From positions 21,239 through 85,238 of the forward strand of contig CALUJM010000008.1 in NCBI GenBank assembly GCA_944320975.1: DNA of 64,000 nt. Direction: 5' to 3'. This DNA comes from an uncultured Atopobiaceae bacterium. GTDB taxonomy: Bacteria; Actinomycetota; Coriobacteriia; Coriobacteriales; Atopobiaceae. Under the pieces are notes generated by a model. It was not told the origin of the DNA, made no database searches, and saw nothing but the letters and a program-made list of their open reading frames with translations. Positions 1 through 10,198 of this stretch are shown in pieces (within the stretch, counting starts at the first letter, position 1; every line of letters starts with the position of its first letter). Made by a program: the position numbers and the translations under genes.

Positions 1-1
1 C

Positions 2-364
2 CTTCTCGACGAAGCCGAGGTCGTCGACGGGGAGGCCCACGGCAAGATCACCATCACCGGGGACGAGTTCTTCGTCCAGGGCCACTTCCCCGGCAACCCC
101 ATCGTCCCCGGGGTCATCCAGTGCGAGATGCTCGCGCAGAACTGCTGCGTCCTTCTCGCCAACGACCTGGCCGCCAAGGGCGCCACGCCCTTCTACACGA
201 GCCTCGACAAGGTGCGCTTCAAGCATCCCGTGCGCCCCGGCGACACCATCGAGCTCACCTGCCGCATCACCAAGAGCCGCGGCCCCTTCCGCTTCGCCAC
301 GGGCGAGGCCCGCGTGAACGGCGAGCTCTGCTGCCAGGCGGAGATGTCCTTCGCCCTGATGTGA
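2..364 (+). CDS. fabZ: 3-hydroxyacyl-ACP dehydratase FabZ, 5' truncated by window edge
   Basis: Dehydrates 3-hydroxyacyl-ACP to trans-2-enoyl-ACP in type II fatty acid synthesis in the cytoplasm. The frame is open from base 2 to the TGA at 362-364, so the N-terminus lies outside the window. The hot-dog-fold signature is clear: GHFPGNPIVPGVIQCEMLAQ, containing the catalytic His and the Glu on the central helix. About 120 residues are visible, most of a normal 140-150 aa FabZ. It lies just upstream of accC and accDA, so this is the end of a fatty-acid-synthesis cluster. The identification is secure; only the start is unseen. Confidence 0.95.
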   Translation, partial: LLDEAEVVDGEAHGKITITGDEFFVQGHFPGNPIVPGVIQCEMLAQNCCVLLANDLAAKGATPFYTSLDKVRFKHPVRPGDTIELTCRITKSRGPFRFATGEARVNGELCCQAEMSFALM

Positions 365-380
365 TGTGACGGAGGCTCCC

Positions 381-465
381 CCGTGCAAAGGGGACAGTCA
401 CTTTTGCACGGCGCCGGGCATTGGAAAGAGAGCACCGTGCAAAAGTGACTGTCCCCTTTGCACGG
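381..465. repeat. REP-like inverted doublet with GGGGACAG core
   Basis: Two copies of a 27-bp unit, at 383-409 and 437-463, lie in opposite orientation around a 27-bp spacer. Each unit is itself palindromic at its ends (GTGCAAA at one end, TTTTGCAC at the other) and carries the core GGGGACAG. A near-identical single unit lies at 52472-52498. The doublet fills the fabZ-accC gap and could fold as a strong hairpin. Inference: a REP/BIME-type element mobilised by a Y1 (RAYT) transposase encoded elsewhere. Confidence 0.8.
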
Positions 466-482
466 CACGCCAGGAGGCGACG

Positions 483-1820
483 ATGTTCGACAAGATACTC
501 ATTGCAAACCGCGGCGAGATTGCCGTCCGCGTGATTCGCGCCTGCAAGGAGATGGGCGTCAAGACCGTTGCCGTCTACTCCACTGCCGACGCCGAGGCGC
601 TGCACGTGGCCCTCGCCGACGAGGCCTACTGCATCGGCGGCCCGCGCCCGGCCGAGAGCTACCTCAACGAGGACGCCATCCTGACCGTGGCGCTGCAGTC
701 CGGCGCCAAGGCCATCCACCCCGGCTACGGGTTCTTCTCGGAAAACGCCGGGTTCGCCCGCGAGTGCCGAGACTGCGGGCTGGTCTTCGTGGGCCCCTCG
801 CCCGAGGTCATCGAGCGCATGGGCGACAAGGACGCGGCGCGCCGGACCGCGCGCGACGCCGGCGTCCCCATCGTCCCGGGCTGCGACCTGCTCTCCAGCG
901 CGGACGAGGCCGTGGCCGAGGCCGAGCGCATCGGCTGTCCCGTGCTCATCAAGGCCCGCTCGGGCGGCGGCGGCCGCGGCATCCGCAAGGTCGAGCGCCC
1001 CGAGGACGCCGGCCGCGCCTTCACCGAGGCCCACGCCGAGGCCGAGGCGGCCTTCGGCGACGGCGAGTGCTACATGGAGAAGTTCGTCTCGCCCGCCCAC
1101 CACGTGGAGGTGCAGGTCCTCGCCGACGCCCACGGCAACGTGGTCTCGCTCGGCGAGCGCGAGTGCTCCGTGCAGCGCCGCAACCAGAAGCTCATCGAGG
1201 AGAGCCCCGCGCCGTGCCTGGACGCCCACCCCGGCGTTCGCGAGCGCATGCACAAGGCCGCGCGCGACCTCACCCGCGCCGTGGGCTACGTGGGCGTGGG
1301 CACGATCGAGTTCCTCTTCGCCGACGACGGCAGCTTCTACTTCATGGAGATGAACACCCGCCTGCAGGTGGAGCACCCCGTGACGGAGTTCGTGAGCGGA
1401 GTCGACCTCGTCAAGTGGCAGCTGCGCGTCGCCGCGGGGGCCGAGCTGCCCTTCTCGCAGGACGACCTGCCCGTCTCCGGCCACGCCATCGAGTGCCGCA
1501 TCAACGCGGAGACCCCGGAGTTCCTCCCCTCGTGCGGCGATATCACGATGCTGCACGTCCCGGGCGGCCCGCAGGTCCGCTTCGACTCGGCGCTCTACGT
1601 GGGCTCGGTCGTCCCGCCGTACTACGATTCGCTGCTCGGCAAGCTCATCGTCTGCTCGTCGACGCGCGAGGAGGCCATCCGCAAGATGCGCTCGGCCCTC
1701 GGCGAGCTCGTGATCGAGGGCGTGGCCGAGAACAGCGAGCTGCACCTCGACATCCTCTCCAACCCCGAGTTCGTCTCGGGGAACTACCACACCAACCTGA
1801 TGGAGCACCTCTATGAGTAA
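483..1820 (+). CDS. accC: Acetyl-CoA carboxylase biotin carboxylase subunit
   Basis: ATP-dependent carboxylation of the biotin on BCCP, the first half-reaction of acetyl-CoA carboxylase. The 445-aa protein starts MFDKILIANRGEIAVRVIRA, the normal AccC N-terminus. An ATP-grasp glycine-rich loop (SGGGGRGIRK, about residues 159-168) and the catalytic EMNTRLQVEHPVTE stretch (about 287-300) are present. The ATG at 483 was chosen because AGGAGG lies at 472-477; the frame is open further upstream but there it is repeat sequence. The stop overlaps the accDA start by 8 nt, implying translational coupling. The biotin carrier gene accB is not in the window. Confidence 0.97.
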   Translation: MFDKILIANRGEIAVRVIRACKEMGVKTVAVYSTADAEALHVALADEAYCIGGPRPAESYLNEDAILTVALQSGAKAIHPGYGFFSENAGFARECRDCGLVFVGPSPEVIERMGDKDAARRTARDAGVPIVPGCDLLSSADEAVAEAERIGCPVLIKARSGGGGRGIRKVERPEDAGRAFTEAHAEAEAAFGDGECYMEKFVSPAHHVEVQVLADAHGNVVSLGERECSVQRRNQKLIEESPAPCLDAHPGVRERMHKAARDLTRAVGYVGVGTIEFLFADDGSFYFMEMNTRLQVEHPVTEFVSGVDLVKWQLRVAAGAELPFSQDDLPVSGHAIECRINAETPEFLPSCGDITMLHVPGGPQVRFDSALYVGSVVPPYYDSLLGKLIVCSSTREEAIRKMRSALGELVIEGVAENSELHLDILSNPEFVSGNYHTNLMEHLYE

Positions 1821-3534
1821 GCGTGAGAAGAGCGTCAACTCGCTCGAGGGGCCGCTCACCGAGGTCTCGGCGGAGTTTCCCGAGCGCCACATCCTCGTCA
1901 AGTGCCCCGGGTGCCGTCGCGTGATCGACCAGGCCAAGCTGGACGAGAACCTCGAGGTCTGCCCGCGCTGCGGCCGGCACCTGCGCGTCTCCGGCCGCAA
2001 GCGCATGCGCATGACCGTCGACGCCGGCTCGTTCCAGGAGTGGGACCGCGAGCTCGCCGCCACGGACTTCCTCGAGTTCCCGGGCTACGCCGAGAAGCTC
2101 GAGGCGGCGCGCGAGAAGAGCCACGAGGCCGACGCCGTCGTCTGCGGGCGCGGCGCCATCGGCGGCCACGAGTGCGCCCTGTTCTTCATGAACGCCGACT
2201 TCATGATGGGCTCGATGGGCTCGGTCGTGGGCGAGAAGATCACGCGCACCTTCGAGCGCGCCACCGAGCTCGGGCTGCCCGTCGTGGGCTTCACCGTCTC
2301 CGGCGGCGCGCGCATGCAGGAGGGCACGACCTCCCTCATGCAGATGGCCAAGGTCTCCGCGGCGGTGCGCCGCCACTCCGAGGCCGGCCTGCTCTACCTG
2401 ACCGTCCTCACCGACCCCACCACCGGCGGCGTCACCGCGAGCTTTGCGATGGAGGGCGACGTCATCCTCGCCGAGCCGGGCGCCCTGGTGGCCTTCGCCG
2501 GTCCGCGCGTGATCGAGCAGACCACCCACAAGCGCCTGCCCAACGGCTTCCAGCGCTCCGAGTTCCTGCTGGAGCACGGCTTCTGCGACCTTATCGTCGA
2601 GCGCAAGGACATGGCAGCGACCCTCGCCGAGCTTCTCGCCCTCCACAAGGGCGTCGCCCCGGCGCCGGGGTCCCCGCACGCGCTCTCCCACGAGGAGCCC
2701 CGCGGCCGCCGCGGCGCGCGCCCGAAGCGCGCCCCCGAGCCCGAGAGCGCCTACGACATCGTCAAGCTCACGCGCTCCACGGACCGCGCGACCGCCCTCG
2801 AGCTCCTCGAGCGCGGGCTCGACGGCTTCATCGAGCTGCACGGCGACCGCCTGTTCGCCGACGACGCCGCCGTCGTTGCCGGTATCGGCTGGAAGGGCGG
2901 GCGCGTGCTCACGGTCGTGGCCATCGAGCGCGGCAACACCACCAAGGAGCGCGTGCGCCGCAACTTCGGCATGGCCCACCCCGAGGGCTACCGCAAGGCC
3001 CAGCGCCTCATGCGCCAGGCCGAGAAGTTCCGCCGCCCCGTGCTCTGCCTCGTGGACACCTCGGGCGCGTACTGCGGCATCGGCGCCGAGGAGCGCGGCC
3101 AAGGCGAGGCCATCGCGTCGAGCCTGGTCGAGATGAGCGGCCTTGAGACCCCCATCGTCAGCGTCGTGGTGGGGGAGGGCGGCTCGGGCGGCGCGCTGGC
3201 GCTGGCCGTGGCCGACCGCGTCTACATGCTCGGGAGCGCCGCGTACTCCGTGGTGAGCCCCGAGGGCTGCGCCTCGATCCTGTGGAAGGACACCAAGCGC
3301 GCCGACGAGGCCGCCGCCGCCCTGCGCATCACCGCCGCCGACCTCGCCGAGCTGGGGATCGTGGACGGCGTCATCTCCGACTTCGGCCTCACCCACGCCG
3401 AGATCGCCCACGACCTCATGCGCGAGGTCGAGCTCGCCCTCGACGAGCTCTCCGGCCGCTCCGCCGACGAGCTGGTGGCCGGCCGTTACGACAAGTTCCG
3501 TGCAATGGGAGGAAATCGCATATGCTCTCGATAG
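1813..3534 (+). CDS. accDA: Acetyl-CoA carboxylase carboxyltransferase, fused beta-alpha (AccD-AccA)
   Basis: Transfers the carboxyl group from carboxybiotin to acetyl-CoA, giving malonyl-CoA. One 573-aa chain holds both subunits that are separate in E. coli. Residues 1-290 are AccD-like, with a zinc ribbon (Cys31, 34, 50, 53) and the motif GGARMQEG. A basic, Pro/Arg-rich linker (about 290-312) joins the AccA-like half, which contains HGDRLFADD, GMAHPEGYRKA and GEGGSGGALALAVADRV. Coupled to accC upstream (8-nt overlap) and to the DegV gene downstream (13-nt overlap). Fusion guarantees 1:1 subunit stoichiometry. The fold assignment is firm. Confidence 0.95.
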   Translation: MSKREKSVNSLEGPLTEVSAEFPERHILVKCPGCRRVIDQAKLDENLEVCPRCGRHLRVSGRKRMRMTVDAGSFQEWDRELAATDFLEFPGYAEKLEAAREKSHEADAVVCGRGAIGGHECALFFMNADFMMGSMGSVVGEKITRTFERATELGLPVVGFTVSGGARMQEGTTSLMQMAKVSAAVRRHSEAGLLYLTVLTDPTTGGVTASFAMEGDVILAEPGALVAFAGPRVIEQTTHKRLPNGFQRSEFLLEHGFCDLIVERKDMAATLAELLALHKGVAPAPGSPHALSHEEPRGRRGARPKRAPEPESAYDIVKLTRSTDRATALELLERGLDGFIELHGDRLFADDAAVVAGIGWKGGRVLTVVAIERGNTTKERVRRNFGMAHPEGYRKAQRLMRQAEKFRRPVLCLVDTSGAYCGIGAEERGQGEAIASSLVEMSGLETPIVSVVVGEGGSGGALALAVADRVYMLGSAAYSVVSPEGCASILWKDTKRADEAAAALRITAADLAELGIVDGVISDFGLTHAEIAHDLMREVELALDELSGRSADELVAGRYDKFRAMGGNRICSR

Positions 3535-4340
3535 TCACTGACTCCACCTGCGGCCTCACGCGCGTCGAGGCCGAGGAGCTCGGCGTCACCGTCGTGCCCA
3601 TGACCTACACCGTCGACGCCACCTGGCACGAGGAGGGCTTCGTCGGCGAGAACGGCGACTACGGCGAGCTCTTCTCGTCCGGCGTCCACGTGGCCACCCA
3701 CGCGGTGCGCACCTCCGTGTTCGAGAAGGTCTTCCGCGAGCGGCTCGACGCGGGCGACGACGTGCTCTGCGTCACGATCTCGTCGCGCCTCTCGGGCGCG
3801 TTCCGCAGCGCCGAGGATGCGGCCACCCACGTGGCGAGCGACCGCGTGGCGGTCCTGGACTCCTGGGTCACGGCCGGCGCGCTCGAGTTCCTCGTGCGCC
3901 GCGCGCGCACCCTGGCCGACGGCGGCTGCTCCCTCGAGGAGGTGGTGTCGGACCTGACCAAGCTGCGCCAGGACACCCGCATCGTCTTCAGCGTGCCCGA
4001 CATGGCGGCGCTCTCCCGCAGCGGCCGGCTCGGGGCCATCCGCCGCGCGGTGGCGACCAAGCTCAACCGCTATCCCGTGATGCGCCTCGCCGAGGGCGGC
4101 ATCGAGCAGTTCGAGGACGGCCGCGGCGCGCGCGGCATGGCCGTCGCGATGTCCGAGCAGGTGCCCGACGGCACCACCGACATGGTGGTCTCCCACTTCG
4201 GGCCGCGCGGCGTCGAGGCGCGCGAGGTCTTTCTCGCCGCGCGCTCGCGCTTCCCGGAGGCCCGCATACGAGTGAAGGACGGCGGCCCGGTCCTGGCCGA
4301 GCACCTCGGCCTCGGCGCCGTGGGCCTCTCCTGGGCGTAA
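3522..4340 (+). CDS. DegV family fatty-acid-binding protein
   Basis: A 272-aa DegV/FakB-type protein. These bind a long-chain fatty acid and, in Firmicutes, present it to the kinase FakA. Seen: N-terminal IVTDSTCGLTR, the SSRLSGAFRSAEDAA stretch that lines the lipid site, and SVPDMAALSRSGRLG. The ATG at 3522 has GGGAGG at 3507-3512 and overlaps the end of accDA, so it is probably co-transcribed with fatty acid synthesis genes, which fits a lipid role. No fakA-like gene is in the window. The family is sure; the specific ligand is unknown. Confidence 0.88.
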   Translation: MLSIVTDSTCGLTRVEAEELGVTVVPMTYTVDATWHEEGFVGENGDYGELFSSGVHVATHAVRTSVFEKVFRERLDAGDDVLCVTISSRLSGAFRSAEDAATHVASDRVAVLDSWVTAGALEFLVRRARTLADGGCSLEEVVSDLTKLRQDTRIVFSVPDMAALSRSGRLGAIRRAVATKLNRYPVMRLAEGGIEQFEDGRGARGMAVAMSEQVPDGTTDMVVSHFGPRGVEAREVFLAARSRFPEARIRVKDGGPVLAEHLGLGAVGLSWA

Positions 4341-4700
4341 GGTTTCGTCGCGTTCCCGCACCACAACGGTTGAGGTGCGGGATTTCGACGCTCCCGGCCC
4401 CAGAACCGTCGCGTTTCCGCACCCTTTTCAAAAACGGCCGAGAAGCGCGGCGCATGGAGCCGCGGAACAGGCGAGAAGAACGCACTTCTCGCCAACGCGC
4501 GAGAATGCGCCCGCACTCATGAGTGCGGGCATCGAGTGCGGGCAAAAATGCCGAGAAGGACCAGCGAGTGCGAGGTTCTTCTCGGCATTTGTCGCTGAGT
4601 GCACGCAACAAGTGCGGTCTGGCCCGCACTCATGGGTGCGGGCACCAAGTGCGGGCATCGGGTGCGCGGAGCGGGCGAGAAGAACGTCCTTCTCGCCCGC
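4341..4700. repeat. Hairpin-rich intergenic region upstream of the str operon
   Basis: No credible gene; six successive palindromes are visible. CCCGCACC pairs with GGTGCGGG (4355-4380) and could end the DegV transcript, although there is no T-tract. GGCGAGAAG pairs with CTTCTCGCC (4471-4493). A perfect palindrome centred on CTCATGAG with GCCCGCA arms lies at about 4509-4530. AAATGCCGAGAAG pairs with CTTCTCGGCATTT (4546-4590). A second GCCCGCAC hairpin is at about 4622-4644. GCGGGCGAGAAG pairs with CTTCTCGCCCGC (4671-4700). Similar AGTGCGG words recur at 9790-9910, before the next ribosomal operon. Confidence 0.7.
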
Positions 4701-4744
4701 GTGTGCATATCGTGAAGGATGGATACGCCCGGGTCCGTGGCGTT

Positions 4745-4773
4745 TTGACAACAGCTGTGCGGACGCGTAGAGT
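4745..4773 (+). promoter_or_regulatory. str operon promoter
   Basis: Consensus -35 TTGACA (4745-4750), a 17-bp spacer and -10 TAGAGT (4768-4773). The expected transcript start near 4780 leaves a leader of about 80 nt before rpsL. This is the best sigma70-type match in the window. Confidence 0.85.
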
Positions 4774-4861
4774 TCAACGTCGCGTCAATCCGGGGCAGAG
4801 GTGCTGCTCGGCCCTTGAATACATCAAACAGGCACGTCGATAGGTATAGAAGGAGAGAACT

Positions 4862-5233
4862 TTGCCTACTATCAACCAGCTCGTTCGCAACGGACGCATG
4901 AGCGTCAAGTCGAAGTCCAAGAACGCAGCCCTGCAGCACAACCCCCAGAAGCGCGGCGTGTGCACCCGCGTCTTCACCACCACCCCCAAGAAGCCGAACT
5001 CCGCCCTGCGCAAGGTCGCCCGTGTGCGCCTCGTCAACGGCATCGAGGTCACGGCCTACATCCCCGGCGAGGGCCACAACCTCCAGGAGCACTCCATCGT
5101 CCTGATCCGCGGCGGCCGCGTGCGTGACCTCCCCGGTGTCCGCTACAAGATCATCCGTGGCGCCTACGACTGCGCCGCCGTGCAGAACCGCCAGAAGGCC
5201 CGTTCCCGCTACGGCACCAAGCGCCCCAAGTAG
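4862..5233 (+). CDS. rpsL: 30S ribosomal protein S12
   Basis: Decoding-centre protein of the small subunit. The 123-aa chain has the conserved [18 protein letters not shown] and [10 protein letters not shown] segments that contact helix 44; Lys in TPKKPNS is the streptomycin-resistance position. The start codon is TTG, with GAAGGAGAG at 4849-4857 fixing it. First gene of the str operon behind the promoter at 4745-4773; rpsG follows 40 nt downstream. Confidence 0.98.
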   Translation: MPTINQLVRNGRMSVKSKSKNAALQHNPQKRGVCTRVFTTTPKKPNSALRKVARVRLVNGIEVTAYIPGEGHNLQEHSIVLIRGGRVRDLPGVRYKIIRGAYDCAAVQNRQKARSRYGTKRPK

Positions 5234-5273
5234 TCCGTCACGTAATCGCACCTTAGATCTGAGGAGATAGAAC

Positions 5274-5747
5274 ATGCCGCGTCGTGCATCTAAGACCCAC
5301 CGTCGCGAGATTCAGCCGGATGCCGTCTACAACAACCGCCTCGTGACCCAGCTCATCAACAAGGTCCTCCTTGACGGCAAGAAGGCCACCGCCGAGCGCG
5401 TCGTCTACGGCGCCTTCGACATCGTCGCCGAGAAGTCCGGCGAGGACGCCCTCGCCGTCTTCAAGAAGGCCATGGACAACATCCGCCCGACCCTCGAGGT
5501 CAAGCCCAAGCGCGTCGGTGGCGCCACCTACCAGGTGCCCATGGAGGTCAACTCCCGCCGCGCCACCCAGCTCGCCATCCGCTGGATGGTCAACTTCTCC
5601 CGCGCCCGCAAGGAGAAGACCATGGCCGAGCGTCTTGCCAACGAGATCCTCGACGCCTCCAACGGCGTCGGCGCGTCCGTGAAGCGTCGCGAGGACCTCT
5701 TCAAGATGGCCGAGGCCAACCGCGCCTTCTCTCACTACCGCTTCTAG
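5274..5747 (+). CDS. rpsG: 30S ribosomal protein S7
   Basis: Primary 16S rRNA binder that nucleates head assembly and lines the E site. The 157-aa product starts [16 protein letters not shown] and includes [11 protein letters not shown] and the [10 protein letters not shown] helix. A GAGGAGAT ribosome-binding site precedes the ATG. Second gene of the str operon. In E. coli S7 represses this operon by binding the rpsL-rpsG spacer; the 40-nt gap here is short and shows no obvious equivalent structure. Confidence 0.98.
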   Translation: MPRRASKTHRREIQPDAVYNNRLVTQLINKVLLDGKKATAERVVYGAFDIVAEKSGEDALAVFKKAMDNIRPTLEVKPKRVGGATYQVPMEVNSRRATQLAIRWMVNFSRARKEKTMAERLANEILDASNGVGASVKRREDLFKMAEANRAFSHYRF

Positions 5748-5771
5748 TCCGCGAGACCGAGGAGAAGCAAC

Positions 5772-7868
<2,097 letters not shown>

Positions 7869-7907
7869 GTCAACGACCACGAGCCCTAGCTCATTTGGAG
7901 GTATACA

Positions 7908-8216
7908 GTGTCAAGCCAGAAGATCAGGATTCGCCTCAAGGGCTACGACCACGAGGTCGTTGATCAGTCCGCGAAGCTCATCGTCGACACCGCGCAGAAG
8001 ACCGGCGCCCGCGTGTCCGGCCCCATCCCCCTGCCCACCGAGCGCAACCTCTACACGGTCATCCGCTCGCCGCACAAGGACAAGGACTCCCGCGAGCAGT
8101 TCGAGATGCGCACCCACAAGCGCCTCATCGACATCCTCGACCCCTCGCCCTCCACGGTCGACTCGCTCATGCGCCTCGACCTGCCGGCCGGCGTTGACAT
8201 CGAGATCAAGCTCTAA
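7908..8216 (+). CDS. rpsJ: 30S ribosomal protein S10
   Basis: Small-subunit head protein, also NusE in antitermination complexes with NusB. The 102-aa chain has [17 protein letters not shown] and the [13 protein letters not shown] loop. The start is GTG with TTGGAGG about 8 nt before it. It is transcribed with the str operon and followed at once by a strong terminator, so here S10 is cut off from the rest of the S10 operon (rplC onwards begins 2 kb later). Confidence 0.98.
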   Translation: MSSQKIRIRLKGYDHEVVDQSAKLIVDTAQKTGARVSGPIPLPTERNLYTVIRSPHKDKDSREQFEMRTHKRLIDILDPSPSTVDSLMRLDLPAGVDIEIKL

Positions 8217-8235
8217 GCGCTAACGCACGGTTTGG

Positions 8236-8269
8236 GCGCCCTCGACCCCTTCGGGTCGAGGGCGCTTTT
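8236..8269 (+). terminator. Intrinsic terminator of the str-rpsJ operon
   Basis: A 13-bp perfect GC stem (GCGCCCTCGACCC at 8236-8248 with 8253-8265), a 4-nt loop and a T-run at 8266-8269, starting 20 nt after the rpsJ stop. Confidence 0.92.
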
Positions 8270-8321
8270 CTGTTGCTACACGACGCCTCGTTCTTCTCGC
8301 TCTCCGCCCCACAAAGTCGCG

Positions 8322-8431
8322 TACGTCTGTACTTTACGTCTGCAAAGCGTCTACGCGCTGGATGGGACGAGCGATCTACCTGCGGAAATGCTCTGCGACT
8401 CACAAGCCCAGTATATTAAAGTACAGACGTA
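8322..8431. repeat. Long-spacer inverted repeat, 15-bp arms
   Basis: TACGTCTGTACTTTA at 8322-8336 is repeated exactly in inverse at 8417-8431 around an 80-bp interior. The segment is less GC-rich than its surroundings and has no gene. The rest of the 327-nt rpsJ-thrH gap holds one GTTCTTCTCG word (8290-8299), one CGAGAAGGAC word (8513-8522) and a possible -10 TAGTAT near 8506. Function unknown; it could be a small MITE or a paired operator. Confidence 0.6.
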
Positions 8432-8543
8432 GCTAAGTTTGTTCAGGAGGGCGCGTGAAGGCGTGGGTTCCGGGCCCTGTAGCCAACCTGTAATCTACGG
8501 GCGCTAGTATGGCGAGAAGGACGTGCTGTTGGGAGGCTCTGCT

Positions 8544-9143
8544 ATGAACATCGTGTGCCTGGACCTTGAGGGCGTGCTCGTGCCGGAGATCTGGATCGCG
8601 TTCGCTGGCGAGTCGGGCATTCCGGAGCTTCGCCGCACCACCCGTGACGAGCCGGACTACGACAAGCTCATGGCGTTTCGCCTCGGCATTCTGCGCGAGC
8701 ACGGTCTTGGCCTGCCCCAGATCCAGGACGTCATCTCCCGCATCGACCCGCTGCCCGGGGCGCGCGCGTTTCTCGACGCGCTGCGCGAGCGCACGCAGGT
8801 CGTCATCCTCTCCGACACCTTCGAGGAGTTCGCCCGCCCCCTCATGGCCAAGCTCGGCTGGCCCACGCTGCTGTGCAACTCCCTCGAGGTCGCGCCCACC
8901 GGTGAGATCCTTCGCCATCGCATGCGCTGCGAGAACTCCAAGCTCACGACCGTTCGCGCGCTCCAGTCCTGCGGCTATGAGACCATCGCGGCGGGCGATT
9001 CCTTCAACGACCTTGCGATGATTCGTGCGAGCAAGGCGGGCTTCCTCTTCAGGAGCACGGCCGCGATCCAGGAGGCCAACCCCGACCTTCCGGCGCTCGA
9101 GTCTTACGACGAGCTGCTCGCCGCCATCACGGAGGCGCTCTAG
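8544..9143 (+). CDS. thrH: Bifunctional phosphoserine phosphatase / homoserine phosphotransferase ThrH
   Basis: HAD-superfamily enzyme of 199 aa. The start MNIVCLDLEGVLVPEIWIAF is the ThrH signature: Asp7 is the nucleophile, and Glu9 stands where most HAD phosphatases have a second Asp. ILSDTFEEF (motif II) and GDSFNDLAM (motif IV) follow. Pseudomonas ThrH dephosphorylates phosphoserine and can transfer the phosphate to homoserine, so a role in serine or threonine synthesis is likely. The ATG at 8544 has GGGAGG at 8531-8536. It is followed 1 nt after its stop by the phosphatase gene at 9145; the pair is wedged between rpsJ and rplC. Confidence 0.9.
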   Translation: MNIVCLDLEGVLVPEIWIAFAGESGIPELRRTTRDEPDYDKLMAFRLGILREHGLGLPQIQDVISRIDPLPGARAFLDALRERTQVVILSDTFEEFARPLMAKLGWPTLLCNSLEVAPTGEILRHRMRCENSKLTTVRALQSCGYETIAAGDSFNDLAMIRASKAGFLFRSTAAIQEANPDLPALESYDELLAAITEAL

Positions 9144-9144
9144 C

Positions 9145-9756
9145 ATGTCGCGCCTCTACCTGCTCCGGCACGGTCAGACCCAGTACAACCTCCAGGGACG
9201 TGTCCAGGGCCACTGCGACTCGCCGCTTACCGAGCTCGGCGCGTCGCAGGCGCATGCGGCGGGCGCTTGGCTCGCAGCTCAGGGTGTGAGCTTCGAGAGG
9301 ATTTTCTCGTCTCCGCTCGGGCGGGCGCTCGCCACGGCGGAGGTCGCGCGCGAGGAGCTGGCGGCGGCCGGTCTTCCCGCGCCGGCAGTCGAGCCCGTAG
9401 ACGGCCTGATCGAGCGCAGTTACGGCCCCTTCGAGGGCGGGCCGGCCTCTGATGTCCCCGCCGAGCTCTGGGATCCCGGCGAGACGCTGGTGCCGTATGG
9501 CGGGGAGGGGAGCGCCGCGCTGCGGGAGCGCATCGTGGCCACGCTCACGGAGCTCATGGTCTCCTCTCGTGCGCAGACGGTGCTCGCGGTGAGCCACGGC
9601 TCGGCCACCCTGCAGTTCAAGCGCGCCTGGGAGCACGCGGCGCGCTGCCCGCAGGACGTCCATCTCGGCAACTGCTGCGTGCTGGTCTTCGATTTCGACC
9701 CCGCCGCGCGCACGTTTGTATGCGAGCAGATCGTGAACCAGCGGCGTGACAATTAG
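9145..9756 (+). CDS. Histidine phosphatase (phosphoglycerate mutase-like) family protein
   Basis: A 203-aa protein with the phosphohistidine motif LLRHGQTQYN (His9), ERSYGPFEG carrying the acid Glu, and a second active-site His in SHGSATL. These features fit cofactor-dependent phosphatases of the GpmB/CobC/PhoE type rather than a true glycolytic mutase, which is about 230-250 aa. It begins 1 nt after thrH, so the two are probably translated together. Substrate cannot be told from sequence. Confidence 0.85.
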   Translation: MSRLYLLRHGQTQYNLQGRVQGHCDSPLTELGASQAHAAGAWLAAQGVSFERIFSSPLGRALATAEVAREELAAAGLPAPAVEPVDGLIERSYGPFEGGPASDVPAELWDPGETLVPYGGEGSAALRERIVATLTELMVSSRAQTVLAVSHGSATLQFKRAWEHAARCPQDVHLGNCCVLVFDFDPAARTFVCEQIVNQRRDN

Positions 9757-9776
9757 GACAGGTTAAATTGTCACGC
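9744..9776. repeat. Inverted repeat with AGGACAGG loop
   Basis: GCGTGACAATT (9744-9754) pairs with AATTGTCACGC (9766-9776) around the loop AGGACAGGTTA. It overlaps the stop of the upstream phosphatase gene. The loop resembles the GGGGACAG core of the REP-like elements elsewhere in the window. There is no T-run, so it is not a classical terminator. Confidence 0.65.
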
Positions 9777-10039
9777 AGCCCGGCCCGGCCCGAACTCATA
9801 AGTGCGGTCGAGAAGTGCGGCCGTTTCGGGCCGGCATGCCCCTCAGGTGCGCCCGCCCTCTCGAGGGATGCCCCCAAGTGCGGGGAACGAGTGCGGCCCG
9901 GCCCGCACTCGATGCAAAGCCCAAGAAGCAAAACGGGCACCGAGAAGAACCTCGAGACCGTCGCGAGCGCCATAGGATACGCCCGGCAGCGCGGAAACTC
10001 GAGCCCCAGCTCAGACCCCACAAAACTTTTGCGGAGACA
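9777..10039. other. Gene-free region upstream of the S10 operon
   Basis: No believable reading frame. It holds AGTGCGG words in both orientations (about 9790-9911), resembling the region upstream of rpsL, and one CGAGAAGAAC word at 9941-9950. Either a repeat remnant or a shared upstream element of two ribosomal operons. Confidence 0.45.
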
Positions 10040-10068
10040 TTGTGAATTCGCCAAGGCGCGTGTAGACT
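10040..10068 (+). promoter_or_regulatory. S10 operon promoter
   Basis: -35 TTGTGA (10040-10045), 17-bp spacer, -10 TAGACT (10063-10068). The leader to rplC is about 120 nt and contains short GC hairpins (for example GCCCC with GGGGC near 10102-10115), so leader-level control is possible but unproven. Confidence 0.78.
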
Positions 10069-10198
10069 AGACAGGCTGCGCTAATGGGGACAGCTATGCC
10101 GAGCCCCAAAGGGGCAGCAGATACAGGACGTGGTCCGCTGGGGACGGGCGCAAGGGGCGCCCGAAATAGCCCATGACCACCGAGGGTTAGGAAAGAGC

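Noticed and set aside
267..2063. Long minus-strand open frame (598 codons) opposite accC
   Set aside because: Low-complexity Arg/Ala/Gly/His protein with no known motif, antisense to accC and accDA. Such frames are usual in DNA with GC-rich third codon positions.
4375..4770. Possible 131-aa gene upstream of rpsL
   Set aside because: It runs through a series of palindromes and the str promoter, has no ribosome-binding site and no protein-like pattern.
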